From a virus: 64,000 nt of DNA. The DNA lies in the IMG/VR virus record IMGVR_UViG_3300003322_000128, positions 1 to 64,000 of that record, one strand, 5' to 3'. Position numbers and translations under genes: made by a program. Below are positions 7,729-14,623 of the stretch, one piece after another. Below the pieces are notes generated by a model. It saw only the letters and a program-made list of their open reading frames with translations, did no database searches and was not told where the DNA came from. The stretch's first letter is position 1. The number at the start of each line of letters is the position of its first letter.

Positions 7729-8157
7729 ATGTCCAGACTAGTGAAATACGCTAGGAGTGTGTCCGAAAAACCGACAGAAGCTATCGAAGCAATTGTTGCT
7801 TTGGCTGTATTTTTGGCGGGGCTTTGGTTCCTTACTCCATATTATAAGCCATCTTCGTCTGTTCAGTCTCAGATTTGGGAAAGCGCACATATTCCTCAAT
7901 ATACTGGTGCTGTACAGATGGTTGTAGCAGGTCTTTTGCTATTTGCTCTGGTCAGAAAAGGTTGGGCAAGAAGGCAAATGATTCGTCGTCAGGCGACATT
8001 TGCCATTTTCATTCTCTATCTCTTCTACGGACTTTCCTCAACTATGATTCTAGGTTTGGGGAGGGTTTCATGGATTGCTACATTTGCACTGGCACTCATT
8101 TCAGGCGTGGCACATCTAAGGTTGAAGTGGGAGGAGGGTAATCATGCCAGAGATTAG
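7729..8157 (+). CDS. Membrane protein with four predicted TM segments, 142 aa
   Basis: Hydrophobic segments lie near residues 18-38, 62-80, 88-107 and 115-130, separated by basic loops (RKGWARRQMIRRQ). Placement before a one-TM coiled-coil protein recalls holin or lysis cassettes, but no endolysin is near. The protein at 57241 has a similar size and topology. The ATG at 7729 sits at the expected transcription start, so translation is probably leaderless. Confidence 0.75.
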   Translation: MSRLVKYARSVSEKPTEAIEAIVALAVFLAGLWFLTPYYKPSSSVQSQIWESAHIPQYTGAVQMVVAGLLLFALVRKGWARRQMIRRQATFAIFILYLFYGLSSTMILGLGRVSWIATFALALISGVAHLRLKWEEGNHARD

Positions 8158-8443
8158 TCAGGCGTGGCTTGCCCTGCTTGGGGCTTTGCTAGGTGGTTCA
8201 GGACTTAAGTTTATTGAGCATTGGCTTAGCCGTTCAAAGATTCGTGATGATGCTGCCGCGCAAATGAGGACTGAGCTTCGTGAAGAAATTAAGGGGCTTA
8301 GGGAAGAATTGCGCACAGTTGAAGATGAACTTGATAAGTGGCGAGGCAAGTACTATGAACTTATGGACGAATTCATGAAGGCAAAGGGAGACCTTGCCGA
8401 GGCTTTGCGCAATGCACAGAACAAGGCGAATGGACAACCTTGA
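8144..8443 (+). CDS. One-TM plus coiled-coil protein, 99 aa
   Basis: A short hydrophobic N-terminus (WLALLGALLGGSGLKFI) is followed by a long charged heptad region from about residue 30 to the end. It overlaps the four-TM gene by 14 nt. Proteins of this form occur beside holins in actinophages and may be a second holin-like or membrane-tethered component; that is inference. Confidence 0.72.
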   Translation: MPEISQAWLALLGALLGGSGLKFIEHWLSRSKIRDDAAAQMRTELREEIKGLREELRTVEDELDKWRGKYYELMDEFMKAKGDLAEALRNAQNKANGQP

Positions 8444-8499
8444 CCAGTGCAAGCGAGCGGAGCGCTATATCTCCGCATCTAAGAAGGGAGGTGTAAGTT

Positions 8500-8775
8500 T
8501 TGGCATATTATCAGATTTCCGGGTTTTACTATGATGATGATACAGACAATGTCTTTATCTATATCACTAAGCCTGTAGAAGTAGGATATGAGCATGCATT
8601 TGATGCACAGCCCGTCGATATTTATGAGGCTCAGATTTTCCTAGATGGTAACTCCACGCTTATTCAGAAGTGGCGTCCACCATCTGTTGATGGTGAGGTT
8701 CCGGGTGGTATCTATGGAAGAGAGGCAGACCCAAGCGGTAACGTAATTCTTCCGCTTGAAGATGCACCTGAGTGA
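8500..8775 (+). CDS. Hypothetical beta-rich protein, 91 aa
   Basis: The TTG start at 8500 is supported by AAGAAGGGAGGTG just upstream. The protein alternates aromatic and acidic residues (GFYYDDDTDNVFIYI) and has no membrane segment. A short GCGGAG/CTCCGC hairpin lies in the gap before it. Family unknown. Confidence 0.65.
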   Translation: MAYYQISGFYYDDDTDNVFIYITKPVEVGYEHAFDAQPVDIYEAQIFLDGNSTLIQKWRPPSVDGEVPGGIYGREADPSGNVILPLEDAPE

Positions 8776-8778
8776 CGC

Positions 8779-8807
8779 TTGACAGACCATAATGGTTTTG
8801 CTAAGAT
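8779..8807 (+). promoter_or_regulatory. Promoter of the tRNA-Glu unit
   Basis: TTGACA (8779-8784), 17-bp spacer, TAAGAT (8802-8807). The - strand promoter of the tRNA-Thr cluster (47492-47520) uses the same -10. Confidence 0.8.
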
Positions 8808-8922
8808 AGAACATGCGAGAGGGAGAAAGACCCTCAACGTCTGTCAGTAGGCGGAGGCACTAGACAAGAGCTAGTCGCTTAAGATATACTGAATGGAGAA
8901 GAACCGCCACAAAGGGTTCTAT
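8808..8922 (+). other. Untranslated tRNA leader
   Basis: These 115 bases hold two small hairpins (GAGGG/CCCTC; ACTAG/CTAGT) and no convincing reading frame. They are probably the precursor leader removed from tRNA-Glu. Confidence 0.5.
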
Positions 8923-8994
8923 GCCGCCATCGTATAACGGCTAGTACGTTGGGTTCTCAGTCCAGAAGTCGGGGTTCGATTCCCCGTGGCGGTA
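8923..8994 (+). tRNA. tRNA-Glu (CTC)
   Basis: Acceptor GCCGCCA/TGGCGGT, anticodon stem TTGGG/TCCAG with loop TTCTCAG, T arm CGGGG/CCCCG with TTCGATT. The anticodon is CTC (codon GAG). Confidence 0.9.
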
Positions 8995-8995
8995 C

Positions 8996-9154
8996 ATGGC
9001 TAAGGATAAGTACAAAGTTGGAGATTCTGTCCGTGTTGGTTATGAAGGTAAGCGATATGGTGCTAGAGTCATGAAGATTACCGGCAATAAGGCAAGAGTT
9101 AAGCTTAATGAAGGTCCTCACGCCGGAAAAGAATTTGATGTAAACATTGATTAA
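8996..9154 (+). CDS. Small KOW-like protein, 52 aa
   Basis: The frame opens one base after the tRNA-Glu body and closes before the next tRNA. It begins MAKDKYKVGDSVRVGYEGKRYGA, typical of a KOW/SH3-like barrel and akin to the gene at 923. No clear ribosome binding site other than GGCGG in the tRNA acceptor is seen, so translation must use RNA overlapping the tRNA end. Confidence 0.6.
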   Translation: MAKDKYKVGDSVRVGYEGKRYGARVMKITGNKARVKLNEGPHAGKEFDVNID

Positions 9155-9171
9155 CCGCCCGTAAGGGCAAT

Positions 9172-9243
9172 GCCCCCATCGTCTATGGGTTAGGATTAGA
9201 GGCTTTCAATCTTTAGGAGCGGGTTCGAGTCCCGCTGGGGGTA
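9172..9243 (+). tRNA. tRNA-Glu (TTC)
   Basis: Acceptor GCCCCCA/TGGGGGT, D stem GTCT/GGAT, anticodon loop CTTTCAA (anticodon TTC, codon GAA), T arm GCGGG/CCCGC with TTCGAGT. Together with the CTC gene it covers both Glu codons. Confidence 0.9.
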
Positions 9244-9319
9244 CTTTGCAAGGTCATGTCTGACGCGCATGTTAAATACTGTCGAATTGGAGCTAGCCCA
9301 ATTGAAAGTGCCTTGTTAT

Positions 9320-9392
9320 TCCGTAGTGGTGTAATGGCTGCACGTCTCCTTGCCAAGGAGAAGGCTTGCGAGTTCGATTCTCGTCTACGGGA
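9320..9392 (+). tRNA. tRNA-Gly (GCC)
   Basis: Acceptor TCCGTAG/CTACGGG, D stem GTGT/GCAC, perfect anticodon stem TCTCC/GGAGA with loop TTGCCAA (anticodon GCC), T arm GCGAG/CTCGT. The gap before it (9244-9319) holds only an AATTGG/CCAATT hairpin. Confidence 0.88.
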
Positions 9393-9399
9393 CTTTCCG

Positions 9400-9430
9400 G
9401 CCGGATTCATAAAGAGTCCGGCATTTTTAT
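9400..9430 (+). terminator. Intrinsic terminator after the tRNA-Gly gene
   Basis: GCCGGA (9400-9405) pairs with TCCGGC (9417-9422), followed by ATTTTTAT. It ends the tRNA unit that starts at 8779. Confidence 0.7.
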
Positions 9431-9441
9431 TGGAGTAAATT

Positions 9442-9645
9442 ATGATGCAGGTCACTCTTTGGAAGAAGGATAACGAACAGAGCGGTGTCTCTCTTTCGTA
9501 TGTTGGTGATGAAGTTGTTCTAGAATTTGACTATACTGGAAAGCCCACAGCTCATTACTTCGATACGAAGGCGGAAGCTATTGGGTTTATTATCAAGCAG
9601 GCTTATGCTCTGCTTTCTCTTGGATATGAGGTTTTTGCGGAATGA
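9442..9645 (+). CDS. Hypothetical protein, 67 aa
   Basis: GGAG lies 7 nt before the ATG. The N-terminal half is beta-like (VSLSYVGDEVVLEFDY) and the C-terminal half helical. It overlaps the next gene by ATGA. Family unknown. Confidence 0.68.
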   Translation: MMQVTLWKKDNEQSGVSLSYVGDEVVLEFDYTGKPTAHYFDTKAEAIGFIIKQAYALLSLGYEVFAE

Positions 9646-10205
9646 TTGTTAAGGGTTCTAAGGTTAAGATTAAGGACAATTACAGTGGTAACCTTTCCGA
9701 TGTTATTGGAAAGGTCGGAACTGTGATTGATGTTGAGACTCCTAGTGATGAAGCAATTGAGCGGCGTTTCCTTCTTGATATTGAGGGTGGCTATGTTCAT
9801 GAGGCCAGTTACTACCCTGGTGGCAAGAGGTACTACACTGCTAAGGCCATTGTTCATCGTAGTGAGATTGAGGAATACTCTTATGAGATGAAGGATTGCA
9901 AGGGTGTTCTTCTTGAGATTGGTGACAAGGTGGTGTATAGTGGTAACCGCCCCGGAATCATTGAGGGTGAGGTTGTTGACTTCAAGGACACTGAACACTC
10001 ATGGTACAGTGGCACCCGTCAGGTCAATAAGGTTCAACTGAAGATTACTGGCAGTAATCGTCATAGTGATGGTGTTCGATACTTTGACAGTGAGACTTCT
10101 CGTCTTCAGTGGTTTGAGAACACTGACCGAATGATGATTGTCCAGAAGGCTATTAAGCCGGGTGATGTTTTTGATATGCGCAATCTTCGTGTGCTAGACT
10201 GCTGA
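9642..10205 (+). CDS. Hypothetical protein with two SH3-like segments, 187 aa
   Basis: The start overlaps the previous stop. The sequence shows two similar beta segments: IVKGSKVKIKDNY with GKVGTVIDV near the N-terminus, and LEIGDKVVYSG with GEVVDF near residue 95. Such KOW-like modules occur repeatedly in this phage. No catalytic motif. Confidence 0.7.
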   Translation: MIVKGSKVKIKDNYSGNLSDVIGKVGTVIDVETPSDEAIERRFLLDIEGGYVHEASYYPGGKRYYTAKAIVHRSEIEEYSYEMKDCKGVLLEIGDKVVYSGNRPGIIEGEVVDFKDTEHSWYSGTRQVNKVQLKITGSNRHSDGVRYFDSETSRLQWFENTDRMMIVQKAIKPGDVFDMRNLRVLDC

Positions 10206-10206
10206 T

Positions 10207-10395
10207 ATGAAGAAAAAGCCAAAGCCAATCGGTGGCGGACACTACACAGTATGTCGAGAATGCAGAGGAACAGGCAAACGTCTTCTGACTAAGAAGGCAA
10301 ATAATCGACGTGGGCAGGCCATTGTTGCTGAAGATTGCCCAGATTGCCGGGACGGGACTGGAAGCAGTCGTGGATGGATTGCAGTCCCGCGTTGA
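10207..10395 (+). CDS. DnaJ-type zinc-finger protein, 62 aa
   Basis: CRECRGTGKR and CPDCRDGTG match the CxxCxGxG repeats of DnaJ-type zinc fingers, here a single two-half site. It has no J domain and is basic. It may bind zinc and protein or RNA partners. It starts 1 nt after the previous stop. Confidence 0.72.
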   Translation: MKKKPKPIGGGHYTVCRECRGTGKRLLTKKANNRRGQAIVAEDCPDCRDGTGSSRGWIAVPR

Positions 10396-10420
10396 CACTC
10401 CTGGTTGCCTGTGGTAGTAT
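10392..10420 (+). promoter_or_regulatory. Promoter of a short structured RNA
   Basis: TTGACA (10392-10397), 17-bp spacer, TAGTAT (10415-10420). The predicted start falls on the first strand of a long hairpin. Confidence 0.75.
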
Positions 10421-10424
10421 TTAA

Positions 10425-10500
10425 GTGTGGGTCGAAGAAGAACGGTTATCAAACTAATTATGGGTAAACACATCGTTCTTCGCTTTTATATCCACACATG
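10425..10500 (+). ncRNA. Candidate small structured RNA
   Basis: GTGTGG (10425-10430) pairs with CCACAC (10492-10497), and inside it GAAGAACG (10437-10444) pairs with CGTTCTTC (10474-10481). The element begins at the predicted start site, has no credible reading frame and ends before the next promoter. It may be a small RNA or an attenuating hairpin. Confidence 0.5.
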
Positions 10501-10542
10501 ACTTCTAGTATATTTGACATTAGAAGTCAAGCTTGTTATAAT
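10500..10542 (+). promoter_or_regulatory. Stem-loop/AAGCTT element that is a promoter
   Basis: GACTTCTA (10500-10507) pairs with TAGAAGTC (10521-10528), followed by AAGCTT (10529-10534). TTGACA (10514-10519) sits in the loop and TATAAT is at 10537-10542 (17-bp spacer). This is the full form of the family: stem, -35 in loop, AAGCTT, -10. Confidence 0.8.
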
Positions 10543-10548
10543 TCATCT

Positions 10549-10983
10549 ATGGATACGAAGTATTGCCCAAAGTGCAGGGACACAAAAGCTACAGATGAAT
10601 TTGCAAGGAATAAGGCAAGACCCGACGGACTTGCTGCAAGTTGTAAAAAGTGCAACAGTGATTATAAGAAGTTGCATTATGCGGTAAATAAAGATAAGGT
10701 CGTAGCTAAGGTAAAGGCTAGGAAACAAGAACTTATCGATAAGTGTTGGAAGTACAAAAGTGAGCATGCATGTGCTGATTGTGGATTGGTAGACCCTGTA
10801 GTAATGGAGTTTGACCACATCAGTGACAAAACGATGGGAATTGCCGAGATGGTCCAGCAAGGATATTCTTGGGACAATGTTCTTAAAGAAATCGAAAAAT
10901 GTGAACTTGTTTGTGCCAACTGTCACAGAAGAAGAACCCATACTAGAGCAGGATGGGTTAGAAACATAAACATTGTAGTTTAA
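10549..10983 (+). CDS. HNH endonuclease, 144 aa
   Basis: The N-terminus has a zinc pair (YCPKCRDTK and CKKC) of the type common in free-standing phage HNH enzymes. The core follows: CADCGLVDPVVMEFDHI and CELVCANCHRRRTH, with the DHI and NCH residues of an HNH/EndoVII-like site. The ATG is 6 nt after the -10, so the mRNA is likely leaderless. It may be a homing-type nuclease; it sits next to tRNA-Gly. Confidence 0.88.
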   Translation: MDTKYCPKCRDTKATDEFARNKARPDGLAASCKKCNSDYKKLHYAVNKDKVVAKVKARKQELIDKCWKYKSEHACADCGLVDPVVMEFDHISDKTMGIAEMVQQGYSWDNVLKEIEKCELVCANCHRRRTHTRAGWVRNINIVV

Positions 10984-11054
10984 GCGCTATTAGCTCAACA
11001 GTAGAGCGCCAGTCTTCCAAACTGGATACGCGGGGGCGGCACCCGCATAGCGCT
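10984..11054 (+). tRNA. tRNA-Gly (TCC), aberrant T loop
   Basis: Acceptor GCGCTAT/ATAGCGC with discriminator T, D stem GCTC/GAGC, anticodon stem CCAGT/ACTGG with loop CTTCCAA (anticodon TCC). The T stem GCGGG/CCCGC is intact but its loop is GGCGGCA instead of TTCRANY. It starts directly after the HNH stop codon. Confidence 0.8.
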
Positions 11055-11059
11055 CTTTA

Positions 11060-11087
11060 GCCCCGGAAAAGTTCCGGGGCATTTTCA
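11060..11087 (+). terminator. Intrinsic terminator
   Basis: GCCCCGGAA pairs with TTCCGGGGC (11060-11080), followed by ATTTTC. It closes the HNH/tRNA-Gly unit. Confidence 0.75.
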
Positions 11088-11100
11088 TTTAGGAGAAGAA

Positions 11101-11682
11101 ATGGCCACTGGTTATACAAGCAAGCTTCATGATGGCGAGCAGTCATTCAGCGATTTCGTTCTTGATTGTGCTCGGGCTTTTGGTGCATATGTTCATCTTC
11201 GTGACAACCTGAATACAGTAACTCTTCAAATTGAAGACCGCACATCTACATATGCTGGTTATGTTGATAAGTCTCAGACTGCTTATGACAATTTCACTGC
11301 CCTTACCGAAGATGAGCAGCGGCAGCAGTACAACAAGTATGTTGCTGATATGACAAAGTATTACTCTGACCAGAAGGTTAAGGATGCTGAACTTGCTAAG
11401 CGGTATGGCGAAATGCTTGGTAGGGTTATTGCATGGAATGTTCCTAAGGAGCTTAACAACCTTAAGGAATTCATGAAGGAGCAGCTTGAGCGCAGCATTG
11501 AATTTGATTGCAAGACATATAATTTCAATGCGCCTACATTTGAAGAGTGGCTTGATGATAAGGTTAGCTATCTCGAAAGGTCACTCAGAAATGATGTAGA
11601 AAGTCTAGAGAAGGAAAAGAAGAGGATTACAGAAGCACGTGCTTGGCATGAGGCTCTTCTGAAGGCTGCTCAGCAGTTCTGA
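11101..11682 (+). CDS. Helical hypothetical protein, 193 aa
   Basis: AGGAGAAGAA precedes the ATG. The sequence is mostly helical with charged heptads, strongest in the C-terminal 50 residues (SLEKEKKRITEA). No catalytic motif or membrane segment is seen. It stands alone between a terminator and a promoter. Confidence 0.75.
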   Translation: MATGYTSKLHDGEQSFSDFVLDCARAFGAYVHLRDNLNTVTLQIEDRTSTYAGYVDKSQTAYDNFTALTEDEQRQQYNKYVADMTKYYSDQKVKDAELAKRYGEMLGRVIAWNVPKELNNLKEFMKEQLERSIEFDCKTYNFNAPTFEEWLDDKVSYLERSLRNDVESLEKEKKRITEARAWHEALLKAAQQF

Positions 11683-11696
11683 AAAATCCGGGCGGG

Positions 11697-11725
11697 TTGG
11701 CTTGACTCGCCTAAGCTGCTATAAT
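11697..11725 (+). promoter_or_regulatory. Promoter for a leaderless gene
   Basis: TTGGCT (11697-11702), 17-bp spacer ending in AAGCTGC, TATAAT (11720-11725). The ATG follows 6 nt later. The AAGCT just before the -10 links it to the stem-loop/AAGCTT family. Confidence 0.7.
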
Positions 11726-11731
11726 ATACTC

Positions 11732-11929
11732 ATGGAAGAAACAGTTTCATACAGCTTTGCTGTACAAATCTATCGTAATGACGCAGGCACCTACACATAT
11801 GGTGTCTTTCAGGAAATTGAATCTGAAGAAGAGGACGACCTACAGTTGCTAGAAGTTGGTGAAGCTGATACAATCAACGAAGCAGCAGAGATGGTTGGAA
11901 AAAGTTTGAAGACTCTATTTCCTGCGTGA
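11732..11929 (+). CDS. Acidic hypothetical protein, 65 aa
   Basis: The ATG lies at the expected transcription start, so the message is probably leaderless. The product is acidic, with a run EIESEEEDD in the middle and a helical end. Family unknown. Confidence 0.68.
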   Translation: MEETVSYSFAVQIYRNDAGTYTYGVFQEIESEEEDDLQLLEVGEADTINEAAEMVGKSLKTLFPA

Positions 11930-11934
11930 TTTTT

Positions 11935-11953
11935 GACCCTTTCGTAAAGGGTC
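11935..11953 (+). promoter_or_regulatory. CTTTCGTAAAG hairpin
   Basis: GACCCTTT pairs with AAAGGGTC across a CGT loop, just before tRNA-Gln. The same loop and inner stem recur at 14144-14156, 18719-18731, 21470 and 21511. Here it may end the upstream mRNA or guide tRNA processing. Confidence 0.55.
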
Positions 11954-11955
11954 TT

Positions 11956-12027
11956 TCCCCTATGGTCTAATGGCAGTGACGCGGGTTTTTGGTGCCTGAG
12001 GTGTTAGTTCGAGTCTAGCTGGGGGAG
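11956..12027 (+). tRNA. tRNA-Gln (TTG)
   Basis: Acceptor TCCCCTA/TGGGGGA with discriminator G, D stem GTC/GAC, anticodon stem CGGGT/GCCTG with loop TTTTGGT (anticodon TTG), T arm TTAGT-type pairing with TTCGAGT. The G discriminator agrees with Gln identity. Confidence 0.87.
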
Positions 12028-12048
12028 CTGTCTAAAAAGGAGAAAATA

Positions 12049-12270
12049 ATGCCTGATTGGGTAGTTACGGTAACAATCATCTACTATCTTGTGGCAGCCA
12101 TTATGATGTTTATGCTCTTGTGTGGTATTGACAAGTATGATGGATTTATACCGAGGTACGGTATGTACCGAGGAGCTACATTGGAAATTGCAGTAAGACT
12201 TCTTATTGCGGCATTTTGGCTTCCATATGCTCTGTTCTTTTACATTCGCGGTCTGATTAGAGGAGACTGA
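12049..12270 (+). CDS. Two-TM membrane protein, 73 aa
   Basis: Hydrophobic stretches lie at about residues 5-25 and 46-66, with a basic end (IRGLIRGD). AAAGGAGAAAATA precedes the ATG. It is the first of six consecutive small membrane proteins, probably one operon. Function unknown. Confidence 0.72.
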   Translation: MPDWVVTVTIIYYLVAAIMMFMLLCGIDKYDGFIPRYGMYRGATLEIAVRLLIAAFWLPYALFFYIRGLIRGD

Positions 12271-12271
12271 A

Positions 12272-12469
12272 ATGCTTTGGCTGCTTATCGTTTTTTTGGC
12301 CGGGTTTGCTATTATGATGGCTGCAATGGGTCCATGGATTTACCGAGCATTTAGGGAAAGCATCCATGACGGATTGCTGATTCTACTGTTTGCAATTATT
12401 CTTGGAACGCTCTTTGTTCCTCTGTCTGTTTTTGGCATCATTGCCATGATGTTCCCTAAGAAGGATTAA
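12272..12469 (+). CDS. Two-TM membrane protein, 65 aa
   Basis: Hydrophobic segments at 2-22 and 33-60 are joined by a charged loop (RAFRESIHD). It starts 1 nt after the previous stop. A gene pair with the previous protein is likely; no family is recognised. Confidence 0.7.
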   Translation: MLWLLIVFLAGFAIMMAAMGPWIYRAFRESIHDGLLILLFAIILGTLFVPLSVFGIIAMMFPKKD

Positions 12470-12470
12470 G

Positions 12471-12734
12471 ATGGAAATTCTGTTCTGGGTTTGGGTTATT
12501 CCTGCCGCTGTATTTGCGATTATCCTTTCACTCATGGTGTTTTGCTTTGCTATGATGAATAGTCAGTCTGGTGACCAAGTTGGAGCATTTCTGACTCTTC
12601 TGCTGATTCCTGTTGTTATTGCTGGTTCATCAATTTGGCCGGTTTCCTTCCCGATTGTTTCTTATCTTGGATATCGAGATGAGAAGCGTATTAAGAAGGT
12701 TAATGCTGAATGGCAGGCTAAGCACGGTCTATGA
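12471..12734 (+). CDS. Two-TM membrane protein, 87 aa
   Basis: Two long hydrophobic regions (about 3-28 and 38-66) are followed by a basic cytoplasmic-type tail (RDEKRIKKVNAEW). It begins 1 nt after the preceding stop. Function unknown. Confidence 0.72.
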   Translation: MEILFWVWVIPAAVFAIILSLMVFCFAMMNSQSGDQVGAFLTLLLIPVVIAGSSIWPVSFPIVSYLGYRDEKRIKKVNAEWQAKHGL

Positions 12735-12741
12735 ACAACCC

Positions 12742-12761
12742 GCCCGGAAACGGGCAAGCTT
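12742..12761 (+). promoter_or_regulatory. Stem-loop/AAGCTT intergenic element
   Basis: Arms GCCCG and CGGGC around a GAAA tetraloop (12742-12755), AAGCTT at 12756-12761, then GAAGGGAG. Confidence 0.85.
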
Positions 12762-12776
12762 TGAAGGGAGATTGTT

Positions 12777-13073
12777 ATGGGATGGGTGTTGCTGGTTGTC
12801 GTCTTGGTTGCACTGTGGTACCGTAGCAACTACAAAGGCGCAATAAAAATGTATGAGCATGAGAAAATGCTCAACAAACTAGCCCAAGGTGAAAATTACC
12901 GAAGGCTTGTGGGATTTACTCATAACGGTAGGAAGTATAAGGCCAGGGTTAGGCGCTGGGATGTTGACGAAGCCGGGCCGGATATGGCAGAGTTGTGGTG
13001 TATTGAAGGTTCTAATCCAGACGGATGGACCGAATATTTTTTGTGGAATAAGAAGGACTTGAAGTTCCTATGA
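12777..13073 (+). CDS. One-TM membrane protein, 98 aa
   Basis: An N-terminal anchor (WVLLVVVLVALWY) is followed by a soluble domain of about 80 residues with basic and aromatic residues. It overlaps the next gene by ATGA. No family recognised. Confidence 0.72.
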   Translation: MGWVLLVVVLVALWYRSNYKGAIKMYEHEKMLNKLAQGENYRRLVGFTHNGRKYKARVRRWDVDEAGPDMAELWCIEGSNPDGWTEYFLWNKKDLKFL

Positions 13074-13267
13074 TATTCTTTATCATTGCATATACAGTGG
13101 TTGGAATGTATGCAACTCTCCTTGCATGGGGTCTTGCGACTATTGATATCCGGAAGCGAGACATTTCTTTGCTTGGGGCAATTCGTTCTATTGCCATAGG
13201 AATTTTCTGGCTTCCTTGTTTGATAATCTGTCTAATTTGGGTTGGATGGGAATATCATACAAAGTAA
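13070..13267 (+). CDS. Two-TM membrane protein, 65 aa
   Basis: Hydrophobic segments near 2-22 and 38-58 flank a charged turn (DIRKRD). It is coupled to the previous gene by a 4-nt overlap. It resembles the 12049 product in layout (a TM pair ending in W and basic residues). Confidence 0.7.
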   Translation: MIFFIIAYTVVGMYATLLAWGLATIDIRKRDISLLGAIRSIAIGIFWLPCLIICLIWVGWEYHTK

Positions 13268-13273
13268 TAAACT

Positions 13274-13291
13274 GCCCGAAAGGGCAAGCTT
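13274..13291 (+). promoter_or_regulatory. Stem-loop/AAGCTT intergenic element
   Basis: GCCC/GGGC stem with GAAA tetraloop (13274-13285), AAGCTT at 13286-13291. Confidence 0.82.
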
Positions 13292-13311
13292 TCATAACAG
13301 GAAGGTTGACA

Positions 13312-13509
13312 ATGGACATCCTTTTTAGCTTCTATATGGTTGGCGCAATTGTAATGCTCTGCTTTGTAATTCTATGTATGTTCCTTGCCGTAATGGGTGG
13401 GGAAATTCCATGGAATTGGTTTGTGCAGGCTGTTCTTATCGCAGCAACTTGGCCAATCATGATTGCATGGGGATTGGCTGCTGTTGTCTGGAATAAGATT
13501 AGGAAGTAA
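13312..13509 (+). CDS. Two-TM membrane protein, 65 aa
   Basis: The ATG at 13312 follows CAGGAAGG; an upstream in-frame TTG would run through the stem-loop. Hydrophobic segments at about 4-27 and 36-58 end in a basic tail (NKIRK). It abuts the next gene, which starts right after its stop. Confidence 0.7.
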   Translation: MDILFSFYMVGAIVMLCFVILCMFLAVMGGEIPWNWFVQAVLIAATWPIMIAWGLAAVVWNKIRK

Positions 13510-14124
13510 ATGGATTTTAAAACTCTGCATGAATCAATTCCCTATGCAACTGGGGATAAACTTCATGTAATGGAAATGAAGCCTTATCCCAATATTACAT
13601 TGTCAATGCCTGGACGGCATCAAAACGATACTGACCCTAAGGGCGGAGATTTTGTTGTCATGGTTGATGATGTAAATAAGGGTTGGGTGAAGCATCAGTT
13701 TACTCATGGTGACCTTTGGCATGACCTTGAAAAGAAGCTCTGGGCTCATGGTCCGGAGGCTAAGGAATTGATGAGAGATTATGCCAAGGTTGTCCGTGGT
13801 GCAGACCCTGAGTCTACTGGTTGGGATTTTGAGAACGGTCTTATTTCTGAGACGCTAGAGGAGTGGTGGGGGCATACGCTGTTGCCTCAGACATTTTTGT
13901 ACGCTGTTCAGTGCCTAGCTGTGGCTGAACACCGCCGCTATTGGCCTCATGAGTGCAAGGGTGGCGGAAGGTACTTGCCAGCACGCTTCTCAATGGGTAT
14001 CATCGAAGGAAAGTGGTCCGCCGAAGATGCTGAGAAGTTTCAATATCGTGGCAGACAGGGACTTGAGAATCTGATTAAGGAGAAGGGCAGGCCCACTCCG
14101 CTTAAGAAGTTCGCCGAAAGCTAA
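13510..14124 (+). CDS. Hypothetical soluble protein, 204 aa
   Basis: A globular protein with conserved-looking His and Trp residues (HQFTHGDLWHDLEKKLWAHG; EEWWGHTLLPQTF). It starts immediately after the previous stop. No known fold can be named from the sequence. Confidence 0.75.
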   Translation: MDFKTLHESIPYATGDKLHVMEMKPYPNITLSMPGRHQNDTDPKGGDFVVMVDDVNKGWVKHQFTHGDLWHDLEKKLWAHGPEAKELMRDYAKVVRGADPESTGWDFENGLISETLEEWWGHTLLPQTFLYAVQCLAVAEHRRYWPHECKGGGRYLPARFSMGIIEGKWSAEDAEKFQYRGRQGLENLIKEKGRPTPLKKFAES

Positions 14125-14139
14125 TTTTGGCGGGTTTAC

Positions 14140-14167
14140 GGGACCTTTCGTAAAGGGCCCGAAGCTG
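14140..14167 (+). promoter_or_regulatory. Stem-loop/AAGCTG intergenic element
   Basis: GGG-A-CCTTT pairs with AAAGG-G-CCC across a CGT loop (14140-14160), then G and AAGCTG (14162-14167). TACAAT (14169-14174) follows as a possible -10. Confidence 0.7.
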
Positions 14168-14172
14168 ATACA

Positions 14173-14382
14173 ATGAAAGGCATGATGACACAGAATCCAA
14201 AGGCTACTGAGAAAACAGTTACCTTGACACTGAAGATTAAAGCGGATAACATGGCTGAGGTTTACGGCCGGATTGCAGAGATTGTAAAGTCTGCTGAGAA
14301 TTCCGCAGATGTTGTTTCAGTAGATGTAAGGGACGCAACCCCTAAGATTACTATTGGGGCAACGCGTGAAGCAACTTTCTGA
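14173..14382 (+). CDS. Small helical/beta hypothetical protein, 69 aa
   Basis: The first ATG at 14173 overlaps the possible TACAAT -10, so translation may instead begin at the ATG at 14182, which lies where a transcript would start. The sequence EKTVTLTLKIKADNMAEVYGRIAEIV suggests an alpha/beta fold. Function unknown. Confidence 0.62.
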   Translation: MKGMMTQNPKATEKTVTLTLKIKADNMAEVYGRIAEIVKSAENSADVVSVDVRDATPKITIGATREATF

Positions 14383-14623
14383 AGAATTGGCCACCCACTT
14401 CCTTGCTAAAGATTATAAGTGGAAGTTCGATTATGGCTATGCCAATCCCGACGCTGATGACATTGAAAAGGCTCTTCAGAAAGCCGTGCTAATGTTGACA
14501 GAACACGATGACAATACTCAACTTGAGGTTGGGCATCTGCTGTTTAAAAAGCGGACAGGTGTTATTGACGTGTTTGTTCATGCAGGAACAATTGGAGAAA
14601 ATAATGAAGACAGCAACGTTTGA
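14366..14623 (+). CDS. Hypothetical protein, 85 aa
   Basis: GTG at 14366 is preferred, with GGGG 6-9 nt upstream; it overlaps the previous gene by 17 nt. The protein is helical at its N-terminus and ends in a beta-like VIDVFVHAG. Family unknown. Confidence 0.65.
   Translation: MKQLSEELATHFLAKDYKWKFDYGYANPDADDIEKALQKAVLMLTEHDDNTQLEVGHLLFKKRTGVIDVFVHAGTIGENNEDSNV

Noticed and set aside
8813-8863. A 16-codon frame starting ATGCGAGAGGG in the tRNA-Glu leader
   Set aside because: No ribosome binding site, and the segment folds into the leader hairpins.
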